Shown here: positions 21,396 to 31,516 of the stretch, piece by piece
How the letters are laid out: each line of letters opens with the position of its first letter
Numbering within the stretch: position 1 is the stretch's first letter
Source of the DNA: Apium graveolens
Lineage: Eukaryota > Streptophyta > Magnoliopsida > Apiales > Apiaceae
Assembly: GCF_009905375.1 (NCBI RefSeq)
Contig: NC_133657.1
Location: 40,605,853-40,669,852 of the forward strand
Reading direction: 5' to 3'
DNA: 64,000 nt
The notes under the pieces: generated by a model
Told to the model about the DNA's origin: nothing
The model's input: the letters and a program-made list of their open reading frames with translations, nothing else
Databases searched by the model: none
Program-made: the position numbers and the translations under genes

Positions 21396-23992
21396 TTTGC
21401 ATAAAAACGTAAGGAAACTCATGGATATCTCAAGGATATATCAGGGTATGTATAAGAAACGGTTTTCAGTTTGTACAAGGGTCAGGTATTAGACCAGTAA
21501 TGATTTTTCAGGATATGGCTCTTTGATGTTATTAAGAATGATTAGAGTATAAAAGTTTCTGTGTTTTCAAATCATTCTCTTTCAGTGTTTGGTGTTTGGT
21601 AGTTATACCTTTGGGGAGTAGTATTATATTTGTATGGTTTGGTGTCTAAGATCAACAAAGGACAGATTACAAAGAATGAGGCTTATGGCTCAAGATCAAG
21701 AAAATCAGGGTTCAAGGTTAAATGGTTTAAAGTTCTTGCAATATAAAACAGGAGTTATTTTGAATACTAGCGACATGTTATAACACAGTTTAAAACATTG
21801 GTAATATATCTTGAAGAAAAGTTCAGAAATACTTGCCTTTCAAGGCTTTACAACTATTACTCATCAACTCTGAGTTGACTCTGCTGCTCAGGTTCTAACG
21901 TCCAACCACTAGATCCCATTGGATTCGACTTCGACACTCAGGTCTTTCTGTTGAAACTTTACTTTGCTCGTCGACTTACCACTATGTTAACTTTAGTCCA
22001 TCGTCCACTTTCAGGTTCCCGACTATAACCTACAGGGTCGAAATACCCTACGTTAGGCATCTAGGTCTGCTTGACATATCCTCGATACTAATTCTTACCC
22101 AACGATATTCAAATCCGACTCATAATTATGAATATTGTAATAACATATGCAACAAATAGGGTTCACATCTTAAAGATTGGTTTGCTGTTCATTTTCGGAA
22201 AATATATATACTTTTTATTTTATGAAATCAGGGTTATCGATTAGGCGAAATATTTCATCACATCATGTAACAAAATTCGTATAAACACATACACATATAT
22301 ATATATATTCACTCAACGTCCCAATAATCATCGGATACGTTCCCTTATTTACGTAATTTAGTTTCCCGGAAATCGGGCAGCGCCTCCTTTGTTTATTGGA
22401 CTACCCGTCGAACACAATATCGACGTCAAATCAATTCACAACAACTACAATGACAATCCAAATCTCAATCTAATTGCACGAATCCCAATCACGGATATTA
22501 TTTAACTATTAATCTTATTCGCATTTTATATTTTTATTCATATTAGGACTCAGAATAAATTCATCACCGTCCACCGTCGGCTCACTGAGGCTCATCGCCG
22601 ACGGCGGTAAAATTCGTCGGTACCTGACAAAAATTCAGATTTTCCTAACGAGCTCCACCGATAACTAACTTATAACTTTTTCAAAAAATAAAATCCGAAT
22701 AATCATAAGGGTTTATTCGACATATCTAGCAAAATAATCCGAATAAATATATTAAATATTCATTTCGGAATTTCAGAAAATTATCGAATAAGTAATCATC
22801 AATAATCTGAGATAAACACAGTATATCAGAACTACAGAGTATACAATTTATATTCACGAACATCGAACAACAGCCACAGGACAGCGGCGAATAATCGCCG
22901 GAATTTAGAAACACCAGGAAGAAACAAAACGCAGTCAGTACACATGCAACATAGAATCGTAATCACACAGCAAGCACGCATAATCAACCACACAAAACAG
23001 GCGCACACCGCGCCACCGTACCTCATCACCGGAAGTTAAAGGAAGGGCGGCGGCGGCGGAGACACCGGAAATGGGCGGCACGGTCTCTGGGAACACAAGG
23101 CACAATAAGGAAAGGAATGATGGGGAGAAGATAAAGGAGTAATCAAAGAAATCATAAGAGAAATCAGGAGAAAGAGATATCGATGAGAGAGAACCGAGAG
23201 GAGAGATGAGAGGATAATGAAAAAAAAAATTGATTATATAAATTCATTTTCTTATTCAATTACTCAGCTGCTGCCACGTTGCTTGCTGGTTTAACAGGAA
23301 AGGAACACGTGTCCCATTACTGACTGCAGCCCGGTTTTTATTTCGCATTTCGATATATATACAAATCGAGGTGCTCTTAAAATAGTTCCCGAAAATCGCG
23401 AAAATAATCTTATAATATTATAAATATCCCGAATTAAATAAAAACATGAATTTTGTAATTTTAAAACGATTTTTAAAATGCACTTTATATCTGCTTTTAT
23501 CAATGAAGCGAAACAACGAGCGCGTGAAATTAATCCCGAAAATTTCCAAAATAATTTTAAAATTTTCGGAATATTCCAAACTTAAATAAATATGAGTTTC
23601 ATAATTTTTGAAGAATTCTAGAATTAAATATGGATTTTAAAAATAAAAGCATTCAGAAAATCATTTAAAGATAGTTAATTAATAAAATATTAATTTCTCA
23701 ATTTTATAAAATCCTAAAAATAATTATTGTAATTATAAAATCATAAAAACAATTTTAGAATTATCCCCAATATTTATGCAAATAAATTTGCACTAAATCC
23801 ACTTTTGAAATTAGAAATAATTCAATACGACTCCATAATTAATTGTGCGGATAACCCGATACACTATAAATCACATATGGATAATAATTAAACAACACAT
23901 AGCAGTCAAAACCACCACACATATCTTATTTATTTAATAATTTCCATAATTGCACAATTAAATAATTCAAAAAGAATACACGAGTTGTTATA
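21396..23992 (-). repeat. right LTR of B, second part
   Basis: Continues the right LTR after copia C and ends GAGTTGTTATA, next to the resumed gag of A. It contains the LTR promoter (TATA near 23238) that would have driven B. Confidence 0.9.
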
Positions 23993-24763
23993 GCTGCAAT
24001 GCTGGTTAAAGGCTTTAGGAGGATGAGGTTTGCAAAACCACAAAGAAAAGGTGGTTTCAACAGAAGATTCTTTTATGATGGCAAATGCAAGTTCAGAAAG
24101 ACTGATGGACAGTACACCAAGGGAAGGAAGTTTGATCAGACCAAGGTGACTTGTTACAACTGCAATGAAAGGGGACATTTGGCTTCTAAGTGCCCCAAGT
24201 CAACTGAAAAGGCTTTGGTCACAACAAACTCCAACAAAGACTGGATGGACTCCTCACGAACTGACAATGATGATGAATGTTATGCACTCATGGCAAATCA
24301 TGGAGAGGATACTTTAGAAACTGATAAGGTACCTTATGTTATATTCCCTGTTGATATTGATAACATGTCTGAACTGAAAAATTTCTTATACTCTTTACAT
24401 GTCACTTTTAAAAATAAGACTATTGAATGTGCCAATTTAATTTCTGATAATAAGAAGCTTAGAGAAAGAAATGATTTTTTAGAAGATGAGTTAGTATGCA
24501 TGCATGAGAATAAAAAAGCATGTAAGAAGGCCCAACATAATGAAACTCAGATAAACATCAAGTATGCCAGACTAAAGAAAGTTCTTGAGAATGAAAGAGA
24601 GGTGTTTAAAATATGGATGACTTCAGGAAAGAAAGTTCATAGTTTCATCAGTGACAAAAATTGGAAAGAATGTCTAGGTTATAATAAATTTACTGATAGG
24701 AATATCAATCAGGGTATTAATAACACTACTCATGTATATTTGTTAGAACTGATGAAAATGGAG
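23993..24763 (+). pseudogene. gag: element A gag, C-terminal part with zinc knuckle
   Basis: Gag resumes after element B. It has a basic region (RRMRFAKPQRKGGFNRR), the CCHC knuckle CYNCNERGHLASKC at about 24153-24194 that binds RNA, DNDDECYALMA, and a long helical region (24370-24640) with heptad-like Leu/Ile/Lys pattern, probably a coiled coil. This stretch stays open for about 255 codons, while other parts of A are broken. It ends at a TGA at 24764-24766 after LLELMKME. Confidence 0.8.
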
Positions 24764-25490
24764 TGAAGTTTATCTACGATTGGTTCTACCTCTAAGAATT
24801 CTGATGAGAAGAAAGTTGAACCTAGAGTCTCTAATAAAAGGAAAGAAGAGCCTAAAATACAAAAAAAGAAAAAGAAAAAATATAGGACTTCTTTCTAAAA
24901 TTCAGTTAGACAAGAAAAATTGTGAGTTAACTTCTAGGACTCCCAAATCTAGGATTAAGAGAGGTAGAAATGGAAAACAGAGGATAAATAAGGCAAGCAA
25001 CTATAAGTGCATTCCTGATGCTCCTTGGAAAGCTTATTTTAACTATGGTAATACTAATCATATTGCTATTGATTGCAGGTTGCCTAAAAAGAAAATTTCT
25101 AAGATTCATGAGTCTGATATTAGTGGTAGATCATTACTTTACAAACCACAGAACCCTTGTTCTCATTGTGGTATCAGTTGGCATTTTTTTTACACTTATA
25201 AAGATTATCATAATTTGTATCACAACAATTATAATCCTTTGCCAAATTCAATAAAATTGTTGTTTTAAATAGAACTGCTAAACTGATTGTGCATACATCT
25301 TATAGAGCTAAAGATGTCAAGACAAATCCTAATGGAGTAATTCCTAATGGATTAAATCCTGACAAGAAGTCTTCTACTACAAAAATACATAAGATGTCAA
25401 AAAGGACCCAACAAGTGCGGGTTCTTTAAAATTCTAACTGATTTCTATATTTCTGATTACAAGGAAACAAGAAGAATGTGCTTGTCTTGG
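24764..25490 (+). pseudogene. element A gag-protease spacer
   Basis: A Lys-rich stretch with frameshifts, then the frame 24780-25268 with two degenerate Cys/His motifs (NTNHIAIDC and CSHCGISWHFF followed by YHNLYHNNY), a known extra Cys/His region in this copia group. Asn-Pro-Asp repeats follow (NPNGVIPNGLNPDK near 25325-25365). Broken at 25490 by element D inside the protease start. Confidence 0.65.
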
Positions 25491-25660
25491 TGTCACGCCC
25501 CCAACTTAAGCAGCAAATTAAATATAACTATTACAACATTTTAAAAAGAAGTTTACATAACCAACTCCAAGATCTTACAGTTTAGGATTTGGAACAGCCC
25601 AACACTACCAACTATTACATCTGATTAAAAGTACCGAGTCCTCACACAAACTATTATTAC

Positions 25661-25732
25661 TTATTCTACCTGAGCTCGAACATAAACATCAGCATCACAG
25701 GTCTTACGGGCAGTCTGCTTGAATCTAACCAT
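25661..25732 (-). CDS. H3-tail-like short exon of D, 3' LTR copy
   Basis: ATG at 25732, nine bases after a TATTACAG acceptor-like site. Encodes 23 residues beginning MVRFKQTARKTCDAD. After removal of Met this matches the histone H3 N-terminus (ARTKQTARKS) at R2, K4, Q5, T6, A7, R8 and K9, with T for S10. The 5' LTR copy (35129-35200) differs at residues 14 and 16 only, so the tail block is unchanged. The frame can stop at TAA or leave at the CAG|GTAGAA donor. Confidence 0.55.
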   Translation of the reverse strand: MVRFKQTARKTCDADVYVRAQVE

Positions 25733-25741
25733 AGCTGCTAG

Positions 25742-28667
25742 CTGTAATATCTGGGTAAAGCAAGGAGTGAGCCAAATACTCAACAAATGCTAACAGTACG
25801 ACACAAAACATAAATCGAGATATATATTAAAGAATGATAATGGAAATACATAACCAATGGTAACAAGAGATAAAACTATGTGAGATGGCATCATTTTGCT
25901 TGTATCAAAACAATTTTAAAATCATGTCTTAATCAAAATCATTTTATGACGCTACGGATTACAGCCGGTGATCAGCCGCGAAGTAATCCCGAACCTCGCT
26001 GGGTTCTAAAACATTAACGGGAATCCCTAGGCAACTTTTAAGCCTAATATAAGTGTGGAAAGGACTCGCGTCTCAGTCCAGATCCACTATTCAAGGAAAA
26101 CATTTATCCCCTTTGGGACTGAAAACCCATATTTTATTTATTTCAAAAACTGATGCCGAATTATAACAAAATCTCTTTTAACAGTAAACATTTTTATTAA
26201 GGGATTATAGATCAACTCGAAACACGGGAAATATGGTACTAAATCTCAGGGCCATGATTTACAAAATTTTACTCTATTAGGGTAACCAAAAGGTTTTCAT
26301 ATGTCAGAACTTGGACAGGAAAATTTAGTGAGACTAATGGATAATATAAAGGGGTAATGCCAAACTGGGCTTAAAGCAATGGTTTCTCGTCAAGGTACAA
26401 GTGTTGGATCATCAAGAAGATAAGCTTCATGAATACTATGGGTGTTAAGGTATGAAGAAATGATTCTTTAGCTCAGGATATATCAGAGTTGTCAAGCTTT
26501 AGGATAAGAAAGAGGGATATCAATCAATGAGGGATCACTTTGATAAGTTTCTGACTTTCAGGGTTCAAGGTAAGGTTCTATAGGGATTCAAGTATCAGGA
26601 TGAGATATCAATACTTAGGAATCATCAGCATGTTAATCAAGAGGATCAATCAAGTAATATATCAACTCTTCATTTTATCATGGCATTTAACTATCATGAA
26701 AAGGCTTTTGAACTACTTGCAATACATACTCGAGGGTTCATGGCATTTCTATATAATTCAAAGATAAATGAAAGATACGCTTGATTTAAAACATATCAAA
26801 TGACTCAGGATAATTGCATCAATATATATATGAACTGTTTATAGTAAATACGAAGGTCAAGTTGAATCACTTGCCTTGAGAAAGGCTGGTCTGGTTTGAC
26901 TGGTAGGAGCAACTGGAGCTTCACTCGACCTTTATGGCAAGTTTTCCCTCGTCTCGAGATCCTACATAATAATAATAATCCTCATTATAATATATTCTTA
27001 CCATCTTAACCTATTTACAACTTGAAATTAAACACGGATGGCACTTAGGCCTATACGGACTTAATTTTATATTCAGTTTTAAATTACAAAAGTAGACACA
27101 TAGCCACATAATCACATATCATATATTAATACCAATAACACCATATATACCATAATGCAACACTAGGCTTGGATGATCTCGACTCACAACTTAAGTCACT
27201 TGGTCGCTAAACTAGACAAGGTCTTCTAATTTTGGCTTCCTAACTCGATGTGCCTTTCCTAAATTATCCAAAACCTATTGACCCTCACTTGTGCCTTTTG
27301 CTCTACTGACCTTATACTATCTTACAACTATGATGGTTGACCTAATACTCACTTCTAAGTGTTCTAAAACTATGTGATAAGTGAAAGCGCTCACTGGTGC
27401 AAATTTCAGAATGACAACTATAGTTTCTTGAGTGCATTAGGCACTCTTAAACTACAAGTTTTCCTTCAAAACTTTTACACAAGACTCTCCTGACCTAAGG
27501 GCATCTCACAAACTTGATGTGGCTCAAGGGCCTGGCTTAGGCCTTCTTGGGCCTAAACTAAAAGTCCAAGGTTCCCCTCTTTTTCTGGGCAGAAAATGCC
27601 CTGACTTGAATTAACTTGTGACACATGGTTCTAACTCATATCCTATGCACTATGGTTGGAAAAACTTCTCTGACACTCCCTCTAACTAAGGCCCAATAGG
27701 GCCTAATGAGGGCCTACCCATGACATGGTCAAATCTTCCTATTTCTAAGTTCCAACAAAACTGTCCCCTGCTGGACAGATTTTGTTATTCTACTTGTGCA
27801 CCTAACCAAAAGACATGCAAACCTCCAACCAACTCCTAAAACCTTTTATATACTCCCAATACTAACTTCTGGTGGCTTGGGCCTCAAAGTGCACATCAAT
27901 GACATGGTCAAAACTCACTCTAAACCTCAGGGTACTAAACTGATTTTCTGCAGAAACTATAACTCTCATTTATCCAAGGTTTTGACTTGACAAACTCAAC
28001 TACCAACATCCCAATACTTAAACCAAGACTTATACATGGTAATCTACTGAACTAACTCCCTTATTCTCAAAATAACATTGGGTGAGATCATCCTTACCTA
28101 AGGTACAATTATGGCAAAACAAAAGAGATCACATTTCTCAACTCACCAATCATTAAGTTTTTGAAACCACAAGATATGCATTTTATAAAAGATAACCACG
28201 AATTATTACCATGCAACAACAAGCATAAATCAATATTAACACATTATTCCTACTGAAATTAAGGCTCACTAATAAAATCTTTCCAAATGATCAAAATCTT
28301 ATAACATTCTAATAGAAATCCACATGCATGCATGTCCTCGGGTTTTGCAAACCAAAACAACACATTTTCTACATATATTCTACCATAAAATTGACATGCA
28401 AGCCTAGCATAAGCTATACCTAGATGATCACTTAGCATGCAAGGAGTTTTATCAAATTTTCCAACAAAATTCAAGTCATTATCACATAAACATGCAAAAT
28501 TTCAGCAAAACAACAAGAATGATCTCAAGGACCATTCATTCGGCTCCCATATGGTCATGGTCGAATGAAATGGATGGGAATGTCCATTTAATCATCAAGA
28601 GTTTCCTTCTCAAGACTTGGCACTTATCCATTCCTTGTAGTCCTCTCAAAAACAACCCTAAACTCAC
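25742..28667 (-). other. putative leader intron within the LTR of D
   Basis: In sense direction: donor-like TCTT|GTGAGT at 28667, about 2.9 kb, then GGCTCACTCCTTGC with a plant branch-like CTCAC and TATTACAG (acceptor at 25742). The acceptor end matches the layout in B and E better than the donor end does; an alternative donor CAA|GTAAAT lies near 28790. Not observed, inferred. Confidence 0.35.
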
Positions 28668-28941
28668 AAGAATCAAGGTTGTATTTTGAGTTTCACTAAA
28701 ACCTTTACATGCAACCTTTAAACTTAAACTTTCTACTCAAAACTCTTTGAAATATGAGTGATCATGGTATGGGAAGTAATATTTACTTGTGTAAAGAGTA
28801 GAAGCTTGGTTGAGGAATGAAGACAAAAAAATGGGGAGGGGGGTTTCGGCTAAAAGCCGAGAGTGAGAGAGGGAGGAGGGTGGGAGGAGAAAGTGTGGTG
28901 GTGAGTGAAGTGAAATGATCATGTATTTGCTTGTTGTATGG

Positions 28942-28949
28942 TTTTTATA
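28942..28949 (-). promoter_or_regulatory. TATA box of D LTR (3' LTR copy)
   Basis: Minus strand CCAATATAAAAACC, followed by a CT-rich leader (CACCACACTTTCTCC). In the 5' LTR the same place reads CCAATACAAAAACC (near 38420), so the promoter that would drive the element has TATA changed to TACA. Confidence 0.55.
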
Positions 28950-29500
28950 TTGGCAAAAGTGAGTGGAATTATGAATTGACATGATTAGCCTTCCACTTGA
29001 ACTTGGTTCAATTTGCATGCAAGGGTAAAGAGGGAAATTGGCTAGAAAAATAAGAGTTAGTGGGGTTGGAATTGTCCTCTTTGTCCTTGAAAAGAATGAG
29101 AGGGTGTTTTGCATGCAAGGGCTTTCTTGTAATTTGCTAAATATGACAACTAAAATTTATAATGATTTATTTTTATAAAATAAAATACAAGTTCAAAAAT
29201 TATAAAATTTATACCATAAAATAACTTGGATTTTTAGAAACTTTATAAAATCATTTTCATAACTTGTGAACAAAATACCTTTTAAAAGAAAAATTTTCCA
29301 AGGCTTAGAATATTCCTTATAAATCAAAAATAAAGAAATTAAATAAACTCTTGCTTTGAAAAATCATATACTACATAAAGCAAATTTATAATGCAGAAAT
29401 TTGCACTCACACAAACGTACAATCATTGAATATATTTCATTCGGCTATAATATTATACCAAATCCACAAATAATATTACACGAAAATACCGGTTGTAACA

Positions 29501-29535
29501 TCCTCTCCCCCTTAAGGGATTCTGTCCCCAGAATC
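29501..29535 (-). other. polypurine tract and hairpin of D
   Basis: Minus strand AAGGGGGAGAGGA next to the LTR, preceded by GATTCTG-GGGA-CAGAATC (29518-29535), which follows at once on the pol stop codon at 29535-29537. Confidence 0.85.
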
Positions 29536-30126
29536 TAAGAAAACAGATGAGGATACTGGGAACGCATATCAGACTCTAACTCCCAAGTTGATTCTTCGAC
29601 CTTAGGGTTCCTCCAAAGCACTTTCACTATCTTTACCGACTTATTCCTAAGACTCTTTACTTGCCAGTCGAGTATTTTTAACCGGTTGCTCCACAAATGA
29701 CATGTCTGCCTGAATTTCTACAGGTTCATATTCTATCACATGGCTAGCGTCAGGATTGTACTTCTTAAGCAACGACACATGGAACACATTATGCACATGT
29801 TGATACTGAGGTGGTAAGGCCAACTCGTAGGCCACCTTTCCTACTTGACTCAAAATCTCAAAAGGACCTATGTATCTAGGTGCTAACTTCCCTTTCTTGC
29901 CAAATCTCATCAACCCTTTTCTAGGTGACACCTTCAGCAACACAGCTTCGCCAATTTGGAATTGAACATCCTTACGCGCTGGATCCGCATACTTCCTCTG
30001 TCTATCTTGAGCAGCAAGCAACCTTTTCTGAATTAACTTGACTGTGTCATGCAACTGTTGTACCAATTCCGAGCCGAGAATTCTTCCTTCCCCTACCTCA
30101 TCCCAATTTGTTGGTGATCTACATTT
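29535..30126 (-). pseudogene. pol: D integrase C-terminus and chromodomain
   Basis: After a TGA at about 30104-30106 (an Arg codon CGA by family pattern), the frame carries the integrase C-terminal domain: [52 protein letters not shown]. One extra A in an A-run near 29675 then shifts the frame. In the next frame a chromodomain is readable at 29540-29670, with KIVKVLWRNPKVEESTWELE and a terminal SQYPHLFS. Chromodomains of chromoviruses direct integration to marked chromatin. The insertion could be a sequencing error in a homopolymer. Confidence 0.85.
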
Positions 30127-31482
30127 TCATCCGTACAATGCTTCGTATGGTGGCATGCCGATACTGGAATGATAGTTGTTATTATAAGAGAATTCAATCA
30201 ATGGCAAGTGGTCTTCCCAACTTCCTGCAAAATCGATTGCACAACTGCACAACATGTCTTCAATGGTTTGAATTGTCCTTTCACTCTGGCCATCAGTCTG
30301 TGGGTGGTACGCCGTGCTCATATTCAACTTCGTGCCAAGACATTCCTGAAATTGCTTCCAGAATGTCGAGTTAAAGCGGGGATCTCTATATGAAACTATT
30401 GATACGGGTACTCCATGCCTTAGTATGATTTCGCGCACATACAAATGAACCAACTTGTCCAGTGACGACTTCTCATTTATTGGAAGGAAATGCGCTGACT
30501 TCGTAAGACGATCAATTATAACCCATATTGCGTCATGTCCGGATTTCGTTCGCGGTACTCCTACTATAAAGTCCATAGCGATATTTTCCCATTTCCATTC
30601 TGGAATCTTCAAGGGCTGAATTAATCCGCTTGGTCGTTGATGTTCTGCCTTCACTTTCTGACAAGTATAGCACTTCGTAACCCATTCTGCCACGTCTCGC
30701 TTCATATTTGGCCACCAAAAGTTCTTCTTTAAGTCTCGATACATCTTGGTGCTTCCCGGGTGGATTGAAAATTTCGAATTGTGGGCTTCATGGAGGATCT
30801 CATTCTTTAATTCAAGTACATGAGGAATCCATATTCTGGATGAAAACCTTAGTATCCCTTGCTCATCCCTTTGAGTATTAATCTTCTCTCCAGATAACTG
30901 ATTCTTCTCTTTCTCCATTACTTCTTCTTGACACTTCTTTATCTTTTCCACTAGTGTTGGCTGAAAGGTCATTGTACGACAAACTTCCTCGACTTTTCCG
31001 CAAGCACAAAGTTCCAATTCCAATCTCTCGATTTCTTCAGATAACTCTTTTGATGTTATCATCATATTCAGTCTCTCCTTCCTACTCAGAGCATTGGCCA
31101 CTACATTCGCCTTTCCAGGATGGCAATTTATCGAACAGTCATAGTCCTTGATCAATTCCAGCCATCTCCGCTGCCTCATATTGAGCTCTTTCTGAGTAAA
31201 AATGTACTTTAAACTCTTGTGATCCATGTAGATTTCACACTTCTCTCCGTAGAGGTAATGTCTCCAAATCTTAAGTGCGAACACTATGGCGGCTAGTTCT
31301 AAGTCATGCGTCGGGTACTTTAACTCATGCGGTTTTAACTGTCTTGACGCATATGCGATCACTTTACTGTGTTGTATCAACACACAACCCAAACCCTTAT
31401 GTGAAGCGTCGCTGAATATTACAAAGTTCCCTTGATCATCTGGAAGTACCAACACCGGAGCTGTTACCAACTTCTGCTTCAA
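30127..31482 (-). pseudogene. pol: D RNase H and integrase
   Basis: 451 codons open. RNase [16 protein letters not shown] near residue 25 and [17 protein letters not shown] near 80. The VADALSR motif reads VANALSRK near 130, so its conserved Asp is Asn. Integrase: zinc-binding H-H-C-C ([13 protein letters not shown] ... CYTCQ) about residues 230-275; core Asp in MDFIVGVP (about 303), Asp in SYRDPRF (about 363), Glu in [10 protein letters not shown] (about 405); then [12 protein letters not shown]. This is the strand-transfer enzyme. The frame is separated from RT by a 7-base insertion and from the tail by a stop. Confidence 0.95.
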
Positions 31483-31516
31483 CTCTTGAAAGCTATCCTC
31501 ACATTCTGCACTCCAT

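Larger units (their letters stand above)
3487..23992 (-). mobile_element. Ty3/gypsy element B, inserted in gag of A
   Basis: Minus-strand element with near-identical LTRs at 3487-6834 and 12647-23992 (the right one split by copia C). Flanks are GCTGT (3482-3486) and GCTGC (23993-23997), a 5-base target-site duplication with one mismatch. The inside has the polypurine tract at the left and the PBS at the right. The polyprotein is riddled with stops, but protease, RT, RNase H and integrase landmarks are readable. LTR ends read TG at the left and TA at the right in both copies, so one terminal base differs from the usual TG...CA. Confidence 0.85.
25491..29500 (-). repeat. left LTR of D (3' LTR in sense)
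   Basis: 4010 bases, TGTCACGCCC to GGTTGTAACA, almost the same as 34959-38973. It holds the TATA box (28942-28949), a CT-rich leader, putative leader-intron sites and the H3-tail-like exon (25661-25732). Confidence 0.95.

Noticed and set aside
24370..24660. Coiled-coil region of A gag as a captured host gene
   Set aside because: Helical regions behind the zinc knuckle are common in this copia group and the frame is continuous with gag.
28737..29114. 125-codon minus-strand frame in the left LTR of D
   Set aside because: In the right LTR it is cut to 86 codons by small changes, it overlaps the TATA box and leader, and its composition is that of translated CT-rich DNA.
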